A stretch of DNA of 47,186 nucleotides from Sphingomonas palustris (GCA_026225215.1 JAMFSI010000134.1:1-47186), one strand, 5' to 3'. Shown: positions 23,765-32,769, counted from the first letter of the stretch. Numbers and translations: made by a program. Notes: generated from the sequence alone by a model not told the origin.

Positions 23765-25246
23765 TTACCGCGGGAATCCGCCGATTGCCAAATTCGCCCC
23801 CGGCGGCGTCCATCCGCCCCCCAGAGCCTGCACCAGATCGATGCCGGCCAGCAGACGAAGCGTCGAGATCTGCACGGCACGGCGGCGAGTGGTGAGCGCG
23901 GTTGTCTGCGCCGTCAGAACATCGAGATAATCGGCAACACCTTTGACATAGCGCGTATAGGATGCGCGCTCCGCGAGCGTCGCCTGCGTCGCCGCGCGGT
24001 CTTCGGCATCGCCCTCGATACCCAGAATATGCAATTGCGAGAGGCCGTCATCGACCTGCTGGAATGCAGCCAGCGCGACTTCGCGATAGTGATCGCCCGC
24101 CTCGGCCCAGACCGCGCGGGCCTCGGCGACCTGGGCATGGCGTTTGCCACCCTCGAACAGGTTCAGGGCGAAGCTCGGCCCGATCGTCCAGAACAGGCCG
24201 GGCGCAGATACCAGTCCGGCGAGAGCGGTGCTCTGGAAGCCGCCCTCGCCGCCCAATTGCAAAGCCGGAAAGAAGGCCGCACGCGCCACGCCGATCGCGC
24301 GATTGGCGGCAAACACCCGCCGCTCCGCTGCGGCAACGTCGGGGCGCCTTTCCAGCAGCGTCGAGGGCAATCCCAGCGGAACCGCCGGCAGATGCAGCGT
24401 CACCAGCGCCGGCGCTATTGCCAGGCTCTCGGGCGGAACGCCGACGAGCGCCGCTATCGCGTGTTCCAGGAGCGCCCGCCCACTGCGGACATCGGCAAGC
24501 TGCGCCTCGGCATCGGCCAGTTGGGCGCCTGACCGACCGGCATCGATGCCGCTGGCAATACCGCCGGCAAAGCGGCGGCGCGTCACCGCATCAGCCTGTC
24601 CGAAATCCGCCACCGCGCCGGACAGGACCTCGGCCTCCTGGTCCAGCCCGCGCAACTCGACGTAATCACTGGCGAGTTGCGCCTGCAGGCTCAGCCGGGT
24701 GGCGGCGGTATCCTCGTCAACGGCCTGGGCGTTGGCGCGCGCCTCGGCCACCGAATTACGCACTCTACCCCACAAATCGGGCTCGTAATTGATGATGCCG
24801 TCGATGGTGTGGGCCCCGTAAAGGTCGGGCTGATCGGCCCCGCGCAAGGGGCGCGTGTCCGATTGACGATTGGCGGTGAGATCTGCGCCGGCGCCGATCG
24901 TCGGAAATAACGACGAACGCGCCTCCCTGACATCGGCCTGCGCCCGATCGTGACGCGCAAGCGCGGCGGCGAGCGTCGGGTTATCCTTGGCAATGCGGAT
25001 CTCGAACTGGTTGAGGAGCGGGTCGCCAAAGCCCTGCCACCAATCGGTCCCACTGCCCGGCACAGCGGGCGCGGCCGGCACCCATGGCCCCGCTTCGCGG
25101 AACGCGATGGGCAGGTTGGATAGAGCGGGAGGTTGGTAATCGGGCGCCTGCGAGCAGCCGGCAACGCAGACGAGCATCAACACTGCAGCCATTGGACCGG
25201 CTAACCGACGCCTTCCCGCCACCTTAGTTGCGTCCTTTTTCGACAT
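23765..25246 (-). CDS. RND efflux outer-membrane channel lipoprotein (NodT/TolC family)
   Basis: 493 residues. The N-terminal lipoprotein signal ends in LMLVCVAGC with Cys31 as lipidation site. Two homologous OEP halves follow (DWWQGFGDPLLNQFEIRIAKDNPTLAAALARHDRAQADV, then AIGVARAAFFPALQLGGEGG), with the NodT landmark LLERRPDVAAAERRVFAANRAIG. It forms a trimeric channel for the pump encoded upstream. The start overlaps the adaptor gene stop by 23 bp. It is the final gene of RR-HK-RND-adaptor-channel. It is convergent with the phosphonate operon, 53 bp apart, with no clear terminator. Complete and of usual length. Confidence 0.9.
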   Translation of the reverse strand: MSKKDATKVAGRRRLAGPMAAVLMLVCVAGCSQAPDYQPPALSNLPIAFREAGPWVPAAPAVPGSGTDWWQGFGDPLLNQFEIRIAKDNPTLAAALARHDRAQADVREARSSLFPTIGAGADLTANRQSDTRPLRGADQPDLYGAHTIDGIINYEPDLWGRVRNSVAEARANAQAVDEDTAATRLSLQAQLASDYVELRGLDQEAEVLSGAVADFGQADAVTRRRFAGGIASGIDAGRSGAQLADAEAQLADVRSGRALLEHAIAALVGVPPESLAIAPALVTLHLPAVPLGLPSTLLERRPDVAAAERRVFAANRAIGVARAAFFPALQLGGEGGFQSTALAGLVSAPGLFWTIGPSFALNLFEGGKRHAQVAEARAVWAEAGDHYREVALAAFQQVDDGLSQLHILGIEGDAEDRAATQATLAERASYTRYVKGVADYLDVLTAQTTALTTRRRAVQISTLRLLAGIDLVQALGGGWTPPGANLAIGGFPR

Positions 25247-26387
25247 GCACTTGTTCGCGATCGACGATCGAATCGGGCGGATTGTCTATGATCGGTGTAC
25301 CCAGGCTAAGACCTGAAGCCGCTTCCACCGTAGCGCCGAGGTCGCGACCGAGCGTCACCGGCAACAAGTGGACGCGGCCAGTGCTGTCCACCGTCGCGAC
25401 CCGGGTGCCACTGCCGCGCAGAACCAAGGCACTCGACGGGACCGTCACCAGCGAACGCGATACCGGCAGTTCGAATTGTACTTGCGCATAGCTTCCCGAT
25501 TTCAACAGGCTGCCGGGATTGTCCGTGACCAGCTGCACCTGAAAGGCGCCGTTCTGGCTGTTTATCGCGCCCGAGGCGGCTGTAACCGTGGCGGGAATGG
25601 CCTTTCCGGGCGCCTCGGGGATGGCCAGCGTGGCCGACAAGCCCGGATGCATCGCTGCAGCATATTGCTGAGGCACGTTGACGTAAATGCGCATGCGATG
25701 CTCGTCGGCCATCGCGAACATCGGCTGTTGGGTCGTGGCGCCGGGGCCGACAAGGTCGCCGATGTCGGCATTGCGCAAGGTCACCTCGCCAGCGAAGGGT
25801 GCGCGCACGGTTGCATAAGCCTTCATTGCCAATAGCCGCCCGAGATTGGCCTGCGCCTCGCGGACGGCGGCGGTATGGGTGGCATAGTCGGCATTTTTCT
25901 CGTCGGTTTCCTGGCGCGAGACCGACGCAGTCGAGAGCAGATCCTGCCAGCGCGCCGCCGTCGTGCGGGCGAGCGTTGTTTCTGCCTGGGCGCGCGCGAG
26001 TGCGGCGCGGGCCTGGATGATCTGCTGGTCGATCTCGGGCGTATCGATCGCGCCTAGCGGCGTTCCGGCTCCGACATGATCGCCGATGTCATGGTACCAG
26101 GCGTGCACATAACCCGGCACGCGCGCGAAGATCCTGGCCGAAACCCAGGCTTCGAGCGTACCGGGCAGCAGCAGCCCCTCGGGTCGCCCGGTGGCAGCCG
26201 GCGTGATGAGATGAACGGTCGGTATCGCCTGCTGGTTGCTCCATTGCTGGCTGCTGGTATCATCGTGGCGGCGAGCGATCAGGCCCGCGACAATCACGAG
26301 CACGGCAATGGCGCCGATGATCAGACCAGTCTTCTTCAGCCCCCGCGGTGGTCGCGCAGCCGTATCGGCGAGAATTTTTTCAGACAT
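25224..26387 (-). CDS. RND efflux periplasmic adaptor (membrane fusion protein)
   Basis: 387 residues. One N-terminal membrane anchor (GLIIGAIAVLVIVAGLIA) is followed by the lipoyl half-motif (VSARIFARVPGYVHAWYHDIGDHVGAGTPLGAID), an alpha-hairpin (IIQARAALARAQAETTLARTTAARWQDLL), the second lipoyl half (LLAMKAYATVRAPFAGEVTLRNADIGDLVG) and beta-barrel and membrane-proximal domains. The start MSEKILADTA follows GGAGAG and overlaps the pump gene by 8 bp; an upstream in-frame ATG would lie deep in the pump gene. It links the pump to the NodT channel. The family does not reveal the substrate. Confidence 0.9.
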   Translation of the reverse strand: MSEKILADTAARPPRGLKKTGLIIGAIAVLVIVAGLIARRHDDTSSQQWSNQQAIPTVHLITPAATGRPEGLLLPGTLEAWVSARIFARVPGYVHAWYHDIGDHVGAGTPLGAIDTPEIDQQIIQARAALARAQAETTLARTTAARWQDLLSTASVSRQETDEKNADYATHTAAVREAQANLGRLLAMKAYATVRAPFAGEVTLRNADIGDLVGPGATTQQPMFAMADEHRMRIYVNVPQQYAAAMHPGLSATLAIPEAPGKAIPATVTAASGAINSQNGAFQVQLVTDNPGSLLKSGSYAQVQFELPVSRSLVTVPSSALVLRGSGTRVATVDSTGRVHLLPVTLGRDLGATVEAASGLSLGTPIIDNPPDSIVDREQVHVEKGRN

Positions 26388-29300
26388 GGGCAAGCTCTCC
26401 ACCCAGCGATGCCTGGGTCGCGCGTCTTTCGCCGTGACGGCGATGGACGATGCTGAAAACGACGGGCACGAAGACCAGCGTGGCGATTGTCGCAAAGACC
26501 AGCCCGCCGATCACGGCGCGGCCGAGCGGGGCATTCTGCTCGCCGCCTTCGCCAAGGCCCAGCGCCATCGGCGCCATGCCGATGATCATGGCGAGCGCGG
26601 TCATCAGCACCGGACGAAACCGGGTAGCGCCTGCCTGCAGCGCCGCCTCGCCGGCATTCCCACACACTTCGAGCCGTTCGCGCGCGAAACTGACCACCAG
26701 CACCGAATTCGCGGTCGCCACGCCCATGCACATAATCGCCCCGGTCAGCGCGGGGACCGAAAGCGTCGTGCCGGTGGCGAACAACATCCAAACGATCCCG
26801 GCCAGCGCCGCCGGGAGCGCCGAGACGATCACCGCCGGATCGGCCCAGCTTTGGAAGTTCACGACGATCAGGAGATAGATCAGCACGATCGCCATGGCCA
26901 ATCCCGCCAACAGACCTGAGAAAGCCGCGTTCATGGTTTGCACCTGGCCGCGCAGATTGACCGACGAGCCCTTGGGCAAGTCGCCCCGCGTGCCAGCGAT
27001 AATATGATCGATATCGCCGGCGATAGCGCCGAGGTCGCGGCCCTGGGTCGTGGCATAGACATCGAAGGCAGGCTGCACGGCATAATGCGAAACCACCGCT
27101 GCCGATGGCTCGCGATGCAATGTGCCCAACCCGCCGAGGATCTGATAGCCACCATTGCCGCTATCCATTCCGCTGCCGGTGATCGGGGTATTATCGAGGT
27201 CCGAAATGCTGTCCGCGCGGTATTGCGGCGCCTGCACCACGATCGGGTAGGACACGCCGTTTTTCGGGTTGAGCCAGAAGCTCGGGGCCGTCTGGAAGCT
27301 GCCGGCGAGATTGACGGACAGACTTCGCGTCACGTCGTTTTCGGTAATGCCTAGCCGGTCAGCCTCGGCCCGGTCGATGTCGAAACCCAGTTCGGGATAA
27401 TCATTGGCTTGCTGCAGGCGCACGTCGGCGATGCTGCGCATGCGGTTCGCCAGTTCCTGGGCGTAAGCCTGATTGGCCTTGGCATCGGCGCCCGTGACCA
27501 TGACGTCGATCGGAGCCGGCGCGCCGAAATTGAGGATCTGGCTGACGATATCGGCGGGGAGGAAGGAAAAGTCGGCACCGGGGAAGGCGCGAGGAAGTTC
27601 GCCGCGCAAGGCTTTGACATAGCCACCGGTCGGGCGATGCCCCTCCCTCAGCGTGACCAGAATGTCCCCGTCCTGCGGGCCGATGCCACCGGTGTTCGAA
27701 TAGGCCCGATTGACGCCCGACACCGGCAGGCCGATGTTGTCTACGATCGAAGTGATCTCGCTCAGGGGGACGACTTGGCGAATGCGGTTCTCGACATGGT
27801 CGAACAGCGCCGCCGTATCCTCCAACCGCGTGCCAATGGGCGCGCGGACGTGAAGGCTGATCTGGCCTGAATCGACGGTCGGGAAAAAGTTGCGCCCCAG
27901 GAATGGCGCCAGCGCGAAAGACAAGGCGACGACTAATAGAAACCCAGGCACGAATTGCCGCCGCCGGGCCAGCGCATAGGCCAGCACTTGCACATACCAG
28001 CGCCGGAAGACCTCGAAGCGCTGCTCGAAGCCATGCTGGACCTGGCGCAGCGGATTGCGCGTCCTTGGCCGGCCGGCCTGCGCGTCATGCGCAGCCATGA
28101 TTTCTGCGGTATGGCTGGTCGCGTGATCGCGCAGCAGGAAGATGCCCATCGTCGGCACCAGCGTGCGGCTGAGAATGAAGCTGGCGATCATCGCGAAGAC
28201 CACGGCCTTGGCCATCGGTGCGAACAGGAAGCCGGCGACTCCGGATAGAAAAAACATCGGTACAAAGGCGATGCAGATGCACAGCAGCGAAACCAGCGCG
28301 GGCTGGACGATTTGCTGTGCGCCATCGAGGATGGCATCGCGCACCGACTTGCCTTGCTCGAGGTGCCAGTTGATGTTTTCGATGGTCACCGTGGCGTCGT
28401 CGACAAGAATGCCAACCGCTAGCGAAAGGCCGCCCAGCGTCATGATATTGAGCGTCTCGCCGCAGGCCGAGAGGCCCGCCACCGCCGCCAGCACTGCCAG
28501 CGGAATGGACGTGGCGATAATGACCGTCGAACGCCAGGAGCCCAGGAACAGCAGGATCATCACGCTGGTGAGCAGCGCCGCGATAACGCCCTCGCGGATC
28601 ACCCCCGAAACCGCCGCTTTGACGAACAACGATTGGTCGGCGAGCGCCGCGATATGGAGTGCGGGCGGCAGCGTTTCCCGCAATTTTGGCAGCATCGCCT
28701 TCACATCGTCGACGATGGCGACGGTCGAGGTGGCGCCGGCCTTGAGTACCGTCATCAGCACCGCCCGCCGGCCATCGACGCGCACTTCGTTAGTCTGCGG
28801 CGGCGCCCCGTCGTGGACATAGCCGATGTCGCGCATGGTTACCGTGGTGCCGTCGACGGTGTGAATCGGCAGGTCGTTGAGATCGTCGATCGCACTGGGG
28901 CTATTGTTGAGCCGAACATTGTATTCGTAACTGCCGATCTTGGCGGTGCCGGGCGGCACGATCTGATTCTGCGCGGCCAATGCCGAGCCGACGTCCGCTG
29001 CCGAAAGATGATGCGCCTGGAGCGCGGCCGGATCGAGATCGACCTGGATCTGGCGCACCCGGCCACCGTAGGGAGTCGGCACCGCCGCCCCCTCGACCGT
29101 AGCCAGCGCGGGGCGGATAAAGTTCTGGCCGAGATCGAGGATCTTCTGCTCGCTGAGGGTGTGCGAGGACAGTGCCAATTGCAGGATCGGCACAGTCGAG
29201 GCGTTGTAATTGAGGATCTGCGGCGGCGTAATGCCTGGCGGCATCTGCTTGAGCACGGTTTGCGAGATCGAGGTGACTTGCGCGGTCGCGGTGCGGATAT

Positions 29301-29604
29301 CGACAGAGGGGCGGAAGAAAATCTTCACCACGCCGACGCTGTTCAGCGACTGGCTCTCGACATGATCGATGTCGTTGACCGAATTGGCGAGCTGCCGTTC
29401 GTAAAAATAGATCACCCGGCCCGACATGTCCTCGGGCGGCAAACCATTATAGCTCCACACCACCGCGATGACCGGCATGCGGATATCGGGGAAGATGTCA
29501 GTGGGCGTGCGGACCCAGGCGATCGTGCCGAACAACACGATCAGGATGGCCATAACCACGAAGGTATAAGGTTTGCCGAGGGCAATTTTGACGATTTGAA
29601 GCAT
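26380..29604 (-). CDS. RND multidrug efflux transporter (HAE1/AcrB family)
   Basis: 1074 residues, the usual size, with the duplicated six-helix architecture. The N-terminal MLQIVKIALGKPYTFVVMAILIVLFGTIAWVRTPTDIFPDIRMPVI is a typical RND opening; GGLSLAVGILVDDATVTIENI holds the paired aspartates of the proton relay; the second half has GAIMCMGVATANSVLVVSFARERL and RFRPVLMTALAMIIGMAPMALGLGEGGEQNAPLGRAVIGG. A full porter domain follows each TM1. It resembles the less-studied HAE1 branch with a substantial hydrophilic linker (HTAEIMAAHDAQAG). It is 85 bp downstream of the kinase gene, a gap with an inverted repeat, and precedes the adaptor with an 8-bp overlap. The two-component system directly upstream probably controls it. 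Substrate unknown. Confidence 0.92.
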   Translation of the reverse strand: MLQIVKIALGKPYTFVVMAILIVLFGTIAWVRTPTDIFPDIRMPVIAVVWSYNGLPPEDMSGRVIYFYERQLANSVNDIDHVESQSLNSVGVVKIFFRPSVDIRTATAQVTSISQTVLKQMPPGITPPQILNYNASTVPILQLALSSHTLSEQKILDLGQNFIRPALATVEGAAVPTPYGGRVRQIQVDLDPAALQAHHLSAADVGSALAAQNQIVPPGTAKIGSYEYNVRLNNSPSAIDDLNDLPIHTVDGTTVTMRDIGYVHDGAPPQTNEVRVDGRRAVLMTVLKAGATSTVAIVDDVKAMLPKLRETLPPALHIAALADQSLFVKAAVSGVIREGVIAALLTSVMILLFLGSWRSTVIIATSIPLAVLAAVAGLSACGETLNIMTLGGLSLAVGILVDDATVTIENINWHLEQGKSVRDAILDGAQQIVQPALVSLLCICIAFVPMFFLSGVAGFLFAPMAKAVVFAMIASFILSRTLVPTMGIFLLRDHATSHTAEIMAAHDAQAGRPRTRNPLRQVQHGFEQRFEVFRRWYVQVLAYALARRRQFVPGFLLVVALSFALAPFLGRNFFPTVDSGQISLHVRAPIGTRLEDTAALFDHVENRIRQVVPLSEITSIVDNIGLPVSGVNRAYSNTGGIGPQDGDILVTLREGHRPTGGYVKALRGELPRAFPGADFSFLPADIVSQILNFGAPAPIDVMVTGADAKANQAYAQELANRMRSIADVRLQQANDYPELGFDIDRAEADRLGITENDVTRSLSVNLAGSFQTAPSFWLNPKNGVSYPIVVQAPQYRADSISDLDNTPITGSGMDSGNGGYQILGGLGTLHREPSAAVVSHYAVQPAFDVYATTQGRDLGAIAGDIDHIIAGTRGDLPKGSSVNLRGQVQTMNAAFSGLLAGLAMAIVLIYLLIVVNFQSWADPAVIVSALPAALAGIVWMLFATGTTLSVPALTGAIMCMGVATANSVLVVSFARERLEVCGNAGEAALQAGATRFRPVLMTALAMIIGMAPMALGLGEGGEQNAPLGRAVIGGLVFATIATLVFVPVVFSIVHRRHGERRATQASLGGELAHV

Positions 29605-29652
29605 AATGGATCAACATCTTCTATCCTCAGGATCGGAGGATAATGTCGATCC

Positions 29653-29667
29653 GGTATTATAAATACC
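29653..29667. promoter_or_regulatory. Small palindrome upstream of the RND pump gene
   Basis: GGTATT-ATA-AATACC, a perfect inverted repeat with 6-bp arms in the 85-bp gap between the kinase and pump genes. It could be an operator or part of an internal promoter for the pump; a nearby imperfect TCCTC/GAGGA repeat (29624-29640) adds further symmetry. Confidence 0.35.
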
Positions 29668-29689
29668 AAACCCCCAATTCAAATGAACA

Positions 29690-31063
29690 TTATTTTATTG
29701 CAACACTACTTTCGCAGATGATTCTCACTTCGAGACCAGGGTTGGCGTCTTCCAGCTGCAGGACATAGCCGTGCAAATGAACGATCTCGGCAACAAGACT
29801 GAGCCCTAGCCCGGAACCGGCGGTATGCTGGGCGGAACTGCCGCGATAATAGCGCCGCAGAACGCTGTCTCGCTCCTGGATCGGAACGCCAGGGCCATCG
29901 TCACGCACGACGAGGACGATCATGCCGCGATCGACGATGACCCCGACCGAGATATTGCCGCCCGGAGCGATGAATTTGATGGCATTCTCGACCAGATTGC
30001 TGACCACCTCGAACAGCAGTTTTTCATCGCCGTGAATAAGGTGACCCCAGGCGCCGCTGAGCACGAGCTTGATGTCGCGTTCCTCGGCAAGCGGTTCGAA
30101 CAATTCGCAGACCGATGCGGCCAGCGACATCGGGTCCAGTTCCGCGAAGCAGGCCTGGCGATTGGTCGCCTCCAGTTCGGCAATGCGCAACAAGGCGCTG
30201 AACCGGGCCAGTACCGTATCGAGATCCTCCAGCGCCGTATCGATCAAGCCCGGGAGTGCCGGATCGGTCGCCTGGCCCGGCGCCGGGTGTTTGTCGTGAG
30301 TGGCATGACTGCGGATTTGTTCGAGCTGGCCGCGCAGATGCGCGAGCGGCGAGCGCAGATCATGCGCGATGGCATCGGTCGCGCCTTTCACTTGTTCCAG
30401 CAGACGCGCGATCTCTTCGATCATGACGTTGACCGTCGTCGCGATGACATCGAGTTCGTCGTTCTGCCCCGAGACCGGCATCCGCAAAGTCAGTTCGCCC
30501 GTCGCGATGCGAGTGGCTAGCGCCGTTAAACCGCGCACCCGGCGCAATGGCGCCGCGCTCAGTACGATCGCGGCCAGCAGAAGCAGGACGGAGGCGATCA
30601 GGCCGCTGGCCAGCAGGATGGCGAGCATCCGGTGGCGCAGATCAGCGATCTGAGTGATGTCGCGCGCGATGACCACCAATCCCCCGTCCCCGGTCCGCAG
30701 CGGCAGCAGCCGAAGCGCCCGCTGTTCGCCGGGGCCGGGGGGCACTTCGGCAGTTTCGGATGGATGGAGTCCACGGGGCGGCGTGAAGTCGCCGACCACT
30801 ACATGGCCATGGGCGTCGAGCAGGGCGAAATGGCCAAGATGGCTGGCATCGTTCAAGATCGCCGCGCGCACCAATAGCGGTAAGCGCGGCGCCGGGACCG
30901 AGGCGAACGCTCTGGCCTGAAACGCCAGCACCTCATCGGTGCGCCCGACCAGTTCGCGCTCGGTCAGCACATAGATCAGCCCGAGCAGCGCGCACATCGC
31001 GCAAAGGAACGCTGCCCCGAGCATCGCGGTCAGACGAAAAGTAGTGGTGGTATGGATACGCAT
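29690..31063 (-). CDS. Sensor histidine kinase of the RND efflux operon
   Basis: 457 residues. Transmembrane helices near 12-32 (AMLGAAFLCAMCALLGLIYVL) and about 148-175 enclose a roughly 110-residue periplasmic sensor; a HAMP domain (PLRRVRGLTALATRIATGELTLRMP) follows. The H-box is DAIAHDLRSPLAHLRG; the N-box VVSNLVENAIKF, G1 VRDDGPGVP and G2 GSGLGLSLV are intact, so catalysis should be normal. MRIHTTTTFRL at 31063 was preferred to an ATG ten codons earlier because GGCAGG lies upstream of it. It follows its response regulator and precedes the RND genes. The periplasmic domain shows no metal-binding cluster; the signal is unknown. Confidence 0.88.
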   Translation of the reverse strand: MRIHTTTTFRLTAMLGAAFLCAMCALLGLIYVLTERELVGRTDEVLAFQARAFASVPAPRLPLLVRAAILNDASHLGHFALLDAHGHVVVGDFTPPRGLHPSETAEVPPGPGEQRALRLLPLRTGDGGLVVIARDITQIADLRHRMLAILLASGLIASVLLLLAAIVLSAAPLRRVRGLTALATRIATGELTLRMPVSGQNDELDVIATTVNVMIEEIARLLEQVKGATDAIAHDLRSPLAHLRGQLEQIRSHATHDKHPAPGQATDPALPGLIDTALEDLDTVLARFSALLRIAELEATNRQACFAELDPMSLAASVCELFEPLAEERDIKLVLSGAWGHLIHGDEKLLFEVVSNLVENAIKFIAPGGNISVGVIVDRGMIVLVVRDDGPGVPIQERDSVLRRYYRGSSAQHTAGSGLGLSLVAEIVHLHGYVLQLEDANPGLEVRIICESSVAIK

Positions 31064-31097
31064 CGGCTGCGCCTGCCGGTTAACCGGGAGCATTGCG

Positions 31098-31775
31098 TTA
31101 GTGGGCGACGAGGCGGTAGCCCTCGCCCTTGATGGTCTGGATCGGCGAGGGATGGCCTGGCTTTTCGAGCTTGCGGCGCAGCTTGCCGATGTGGACGTTG
31201 ATCAGATTGTCCGAGGGATCGAAGAAGCATCCCCAGACCTGCTCGAAGATCACCCGGCGATCGATGGTCTTGCCCTGGTGCCGGGCGAGAAACTCGAGCA
31301 GGCGAAATTCCTTGTGCAGCAATTGCACCGGCTCTCCGGCCACCCAGACCTTGCGCTTGATCAGATCGATCTCGAGTTCGCCGACACGCATGACCCCGTT
31401 TTCCGGGTATTCCTGCTGGCGGCGGAGCAGCACTTCGACCCGCATCGCCATTTCATCGAGCGAGAACGGCTTGACGAGGTAATCGTCGCCGCCGGCGCGC
31501 AGCCCGGCGATGCGCTCGTCGACGTCACTCATGGCGCTGATCATCAGCACCGGCGTAGTGATGTCGGCAGCGCGCAACCGCCCGACCAGTTCCAGCCCGT
31601 TCATGCCGGGCAGCATGCGGTCGAGCGTGATCGCGTCGAAGCGCTCCTCGCGGTTGCGGGCCAGCGCCTCGCGGCCATTCGCCAGATGAAGCACGGCATG
31701 GCCCTGCTCCTCCAGTTTGCCGACGATCCCCGCAGCGGTTTCCGGATCGTCCTCGACGACTAATATGCTCGCCAT
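31098..31775 (-). CDS. OmpR-family response regulator of the RND efflux operon
   Basis: 225 residues. Receiver domain: acidic pocket EDD at 8-10, phosphoacceptor Asp in FDAITLDRMLPGMNG, Thr/Ser position in VLMISAMSD and Lys in DDYLVKPFS. C-terminal winged helix: LLHKEFRLLEFLARHQGKTIDRRVIFEQVWG, then NLINVHIGKLRRKLEK and IKGEGYRLV. Typical OmpR/PhoB arrangement. It starts the five-gene run RR-HK-RND-adaptor-channel. Upstream is a 301-bp gene-free stretch with a large inverted repeat. Confidence 0.92.
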   Translation of the reverse strand: MASILVVEDDPETAAGIVGKLEEQGHAVLHLANGREALARNREERFDAITLDRMLPGMNGLELVGRLRAADITTPVLMISAMSDVDERIAGLRAGGDDYLVKPFSLDEMAMRVEVLLRRQQEYPENGVMRVGELEIDLIKRKVWVAGEPVQLLHKEFRLLEFLARHQGKTIDRRVIFEQVWGCFFDPSDNLINVHIGKLRRKLEKPGHPSPIQTIKGEGYRLVAH

Positions 31776-31855
31776 GGCGGTTACCTAGACCTCATGACGG
31801 AATGCGCCAAGCCCGGTCAGCAGCTGAGTGTCTGACCCGAAACTTTGTTTCGGAT

Positions 31856-31945
31856 AGTCTGTTCCGTCCCGCTCCCCCGGCCCAACCGCCCATTGAAGGT
31901 ACCCTGTGGGTGGTACCAACCCGGGGGAGCGGGACGGAACAGACT
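31856..31945. repeat. 90-bp element with 25-bp perfect inverted arms
   Basis: Arms 31856-31880 and 31921-31945 are exact reverse complements over 25 bp (AGTCTGTTCCGTCCC... against ...GGGACGGAACAGACT), with a 40-bp spacer containing GGTACC twice. A second outer pair, ACTTTGTTT (31842-31850) and AAACAAAGT (31965-31973), is also exact, so the structured region may run 31842-31973. It lies in the 301-bp gene-free stretch 31776-32076, which otherwise holds the response-regulator promoter region and one 21-bp repeat copy. It could be a MITE-like insertion, a double terminator or a structured leader. No transposase is near. Confidence 0.7.
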
Positions 31946-32026
31946 GCAGGCTCTTAGCCATTCCAAACAAAGTAGTGCACATGGCGAACTCCATCGGCTG
32001 TGCTGCTCGGACAAGCCTGTTCCGCT

Positions 32027-32047
32027 TTCAAGTGAAAAGAATTTCAA
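32027..32047. repeat. 21-bp direct repeat, copy 1
   Basis: TTCAAGTGAAAAGAATTTCA followed by A; identical over 21 bp to 32631-32651. It lies 30 bp beyond the stop of the small exported-protein gene and carries one TGAAA-N4-TTTCA palindrome (32033-32046), so a regulator bound here could also act on the response-regulator transcript. Confidence 0.75.
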
Positions 32048-32076
32048 GCGATTGCCGTGATGCTTGGCGCAGCCGA

Positions 32077-32583
32077 TCAGCGCTGCCGCGTCCAATCGCG
32101 CGTGACGACAAGATTGTTGACCCGGCCATCGGCAAGATCGAGCCAGACGCGCCACAAGACATTATCCAGAGACACTCCACTGCGAGGCGTTTCAACATTG
32201 TGGTAGCGGCAGACGAGCTGACTGCCGTTGGCGGGGGCGCAGCGCGCGCCGGCGTGATGCAGCAATGCTGCAGCGTCGTTCGCGGAGGTGCCGGCCGGGA
32301 TCGCTGCGCGGAGCATGTCGGTGGCATCCGCCATTTCGTTCTCCGGGGTGCGATGCAGTTGCCAGCCGGGATCGGACGACCAGATCAAGGGATCGGTGTT
32401 CATCGACGCCTCGAGATTGGCAAAGCGCAGGCCATGCGGTGCCTCCTGGGGCTCCTGATAGAAGTGGTCGCCGGGTGCCGCATAGCGGTGCGTGTCCTGG
32501 GCCTGCGCCGAAGCGCTTGCCGCGAAGGCGACAGCCACCCCTAGAGTACAAGCGGTGGCGAAGCTGAGAAGGTCTTTGCGCAT
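32077..32583 (-). CDS. Small exported protein of unknown function
   Basis: 168 residues. The start MRKDLLSFATA follows AAGGAGA with good spacing. A signal peptide is clear (LGVAVAFAASASAQAQ). The mature part has a YAAPGDHFYQEPQEAPHG opening, an EMADATDMLRAAIPAGTSANDAAALLHHAGA helix region, two cysteines 11 residues apart (GARC...LVCRY) that could form a disulfide, and a C-terminal WRVWLDLADGRVNNLVVTRDW. It looks like a conserved sphingomonad periplasmic protein but I cannot name it. It is divergent from the porin gene over a promoter region with four like palindromes, so the two are probably co-regulated. The gene is bracketed by 21-bp direct repeats. Confidence 0.65.
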   Translation of the reverse strand: MRKDLLSFATACTLGVAVAFAASASAQAQDTHRYAAPGDHFYQEPQEAPHGLRFANLEASMNTDPLIWSSDPGWQLHRTPENEMADATDMLRAAIPAGTSANDAAALLHHAGARCAPANGSQLVCRYHNVETPRSGVSLDNVLWRVWLDLADGRVNNLVVTRDWTRQR

Positions 32584-32630
32584 GATGATGTCTCCTTTAT
32601 CAGCCACTATTTGTTGAATTATATTTCTCC

Positions 32631-32651
32631 TTCAAGTGAAAAGAATTTCAA
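32631..32651. repeat. 21-bp direct repeat, copy 2
   Basis: Identical to 32027-32047. It lies 48 bp upstream of the small exported-protein start and contains the first of the four promoter palindromes. Repeat to repeat spacing is 604 bp. Confidence 0.75.
32637..32650. promoter_or_regulatory. Operator-like palindrome 1 (TGAAA-AGAA-TTTCA)
   Basis: First of four palindromes with the TGAAA-N4-TTTCA core in the divergent region between the small exported protein and the porin. It is embedded in the 21-bp direct repeat. Confidence 0.55.
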
Positions 32652-32670
32652 ATGATGATCAATATTTGAA

Positions 32671-32686
32671 ATGAAATATATTTCAT
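32671..32686. promoter_or_regulatory. Operator-like palindrome 2 (ATGAAATA-TATTTCAT)
   Basis: A perfect 16-bp palindrome, centre 35 bp from palindrome 1. It has the same TGAAA-N4-TTTCA core. Confidence 0.6.
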
Positions 32687-32716
32687 GTTTGAATTGTCGA
32701 CACTCATAATCGCTAG

Positions 32717-32732
32717 GTGAAATAAATTTCAC
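32717..32732. promoter_or_regulatory. Operator-like palindrome 3 (GTGAAAT-AA-ATTTCAC)
   Basis: Perfect 7-bp arms around AA, centre 46 bp from palindrome 2. Same core. Confidence 0.6.
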
Positions 32733-32769
32733 TTTGGTACCGCAAATCTGGACAACACTTGTCACATTT

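Noticed and set aside
31856..31945. Insertion sequence ends.
   Set aside because: Only 40 bp lies between the arms, with no transposase or clear target duplication, so it is listed as an inverted-repeat element only.
32027..32651. CRISPR or integron attC array.
   Set aside because: Only two identical 21-bp copies 604 bp apart, no cas or integrase genes, and the copies contain the operator-like palindrome.
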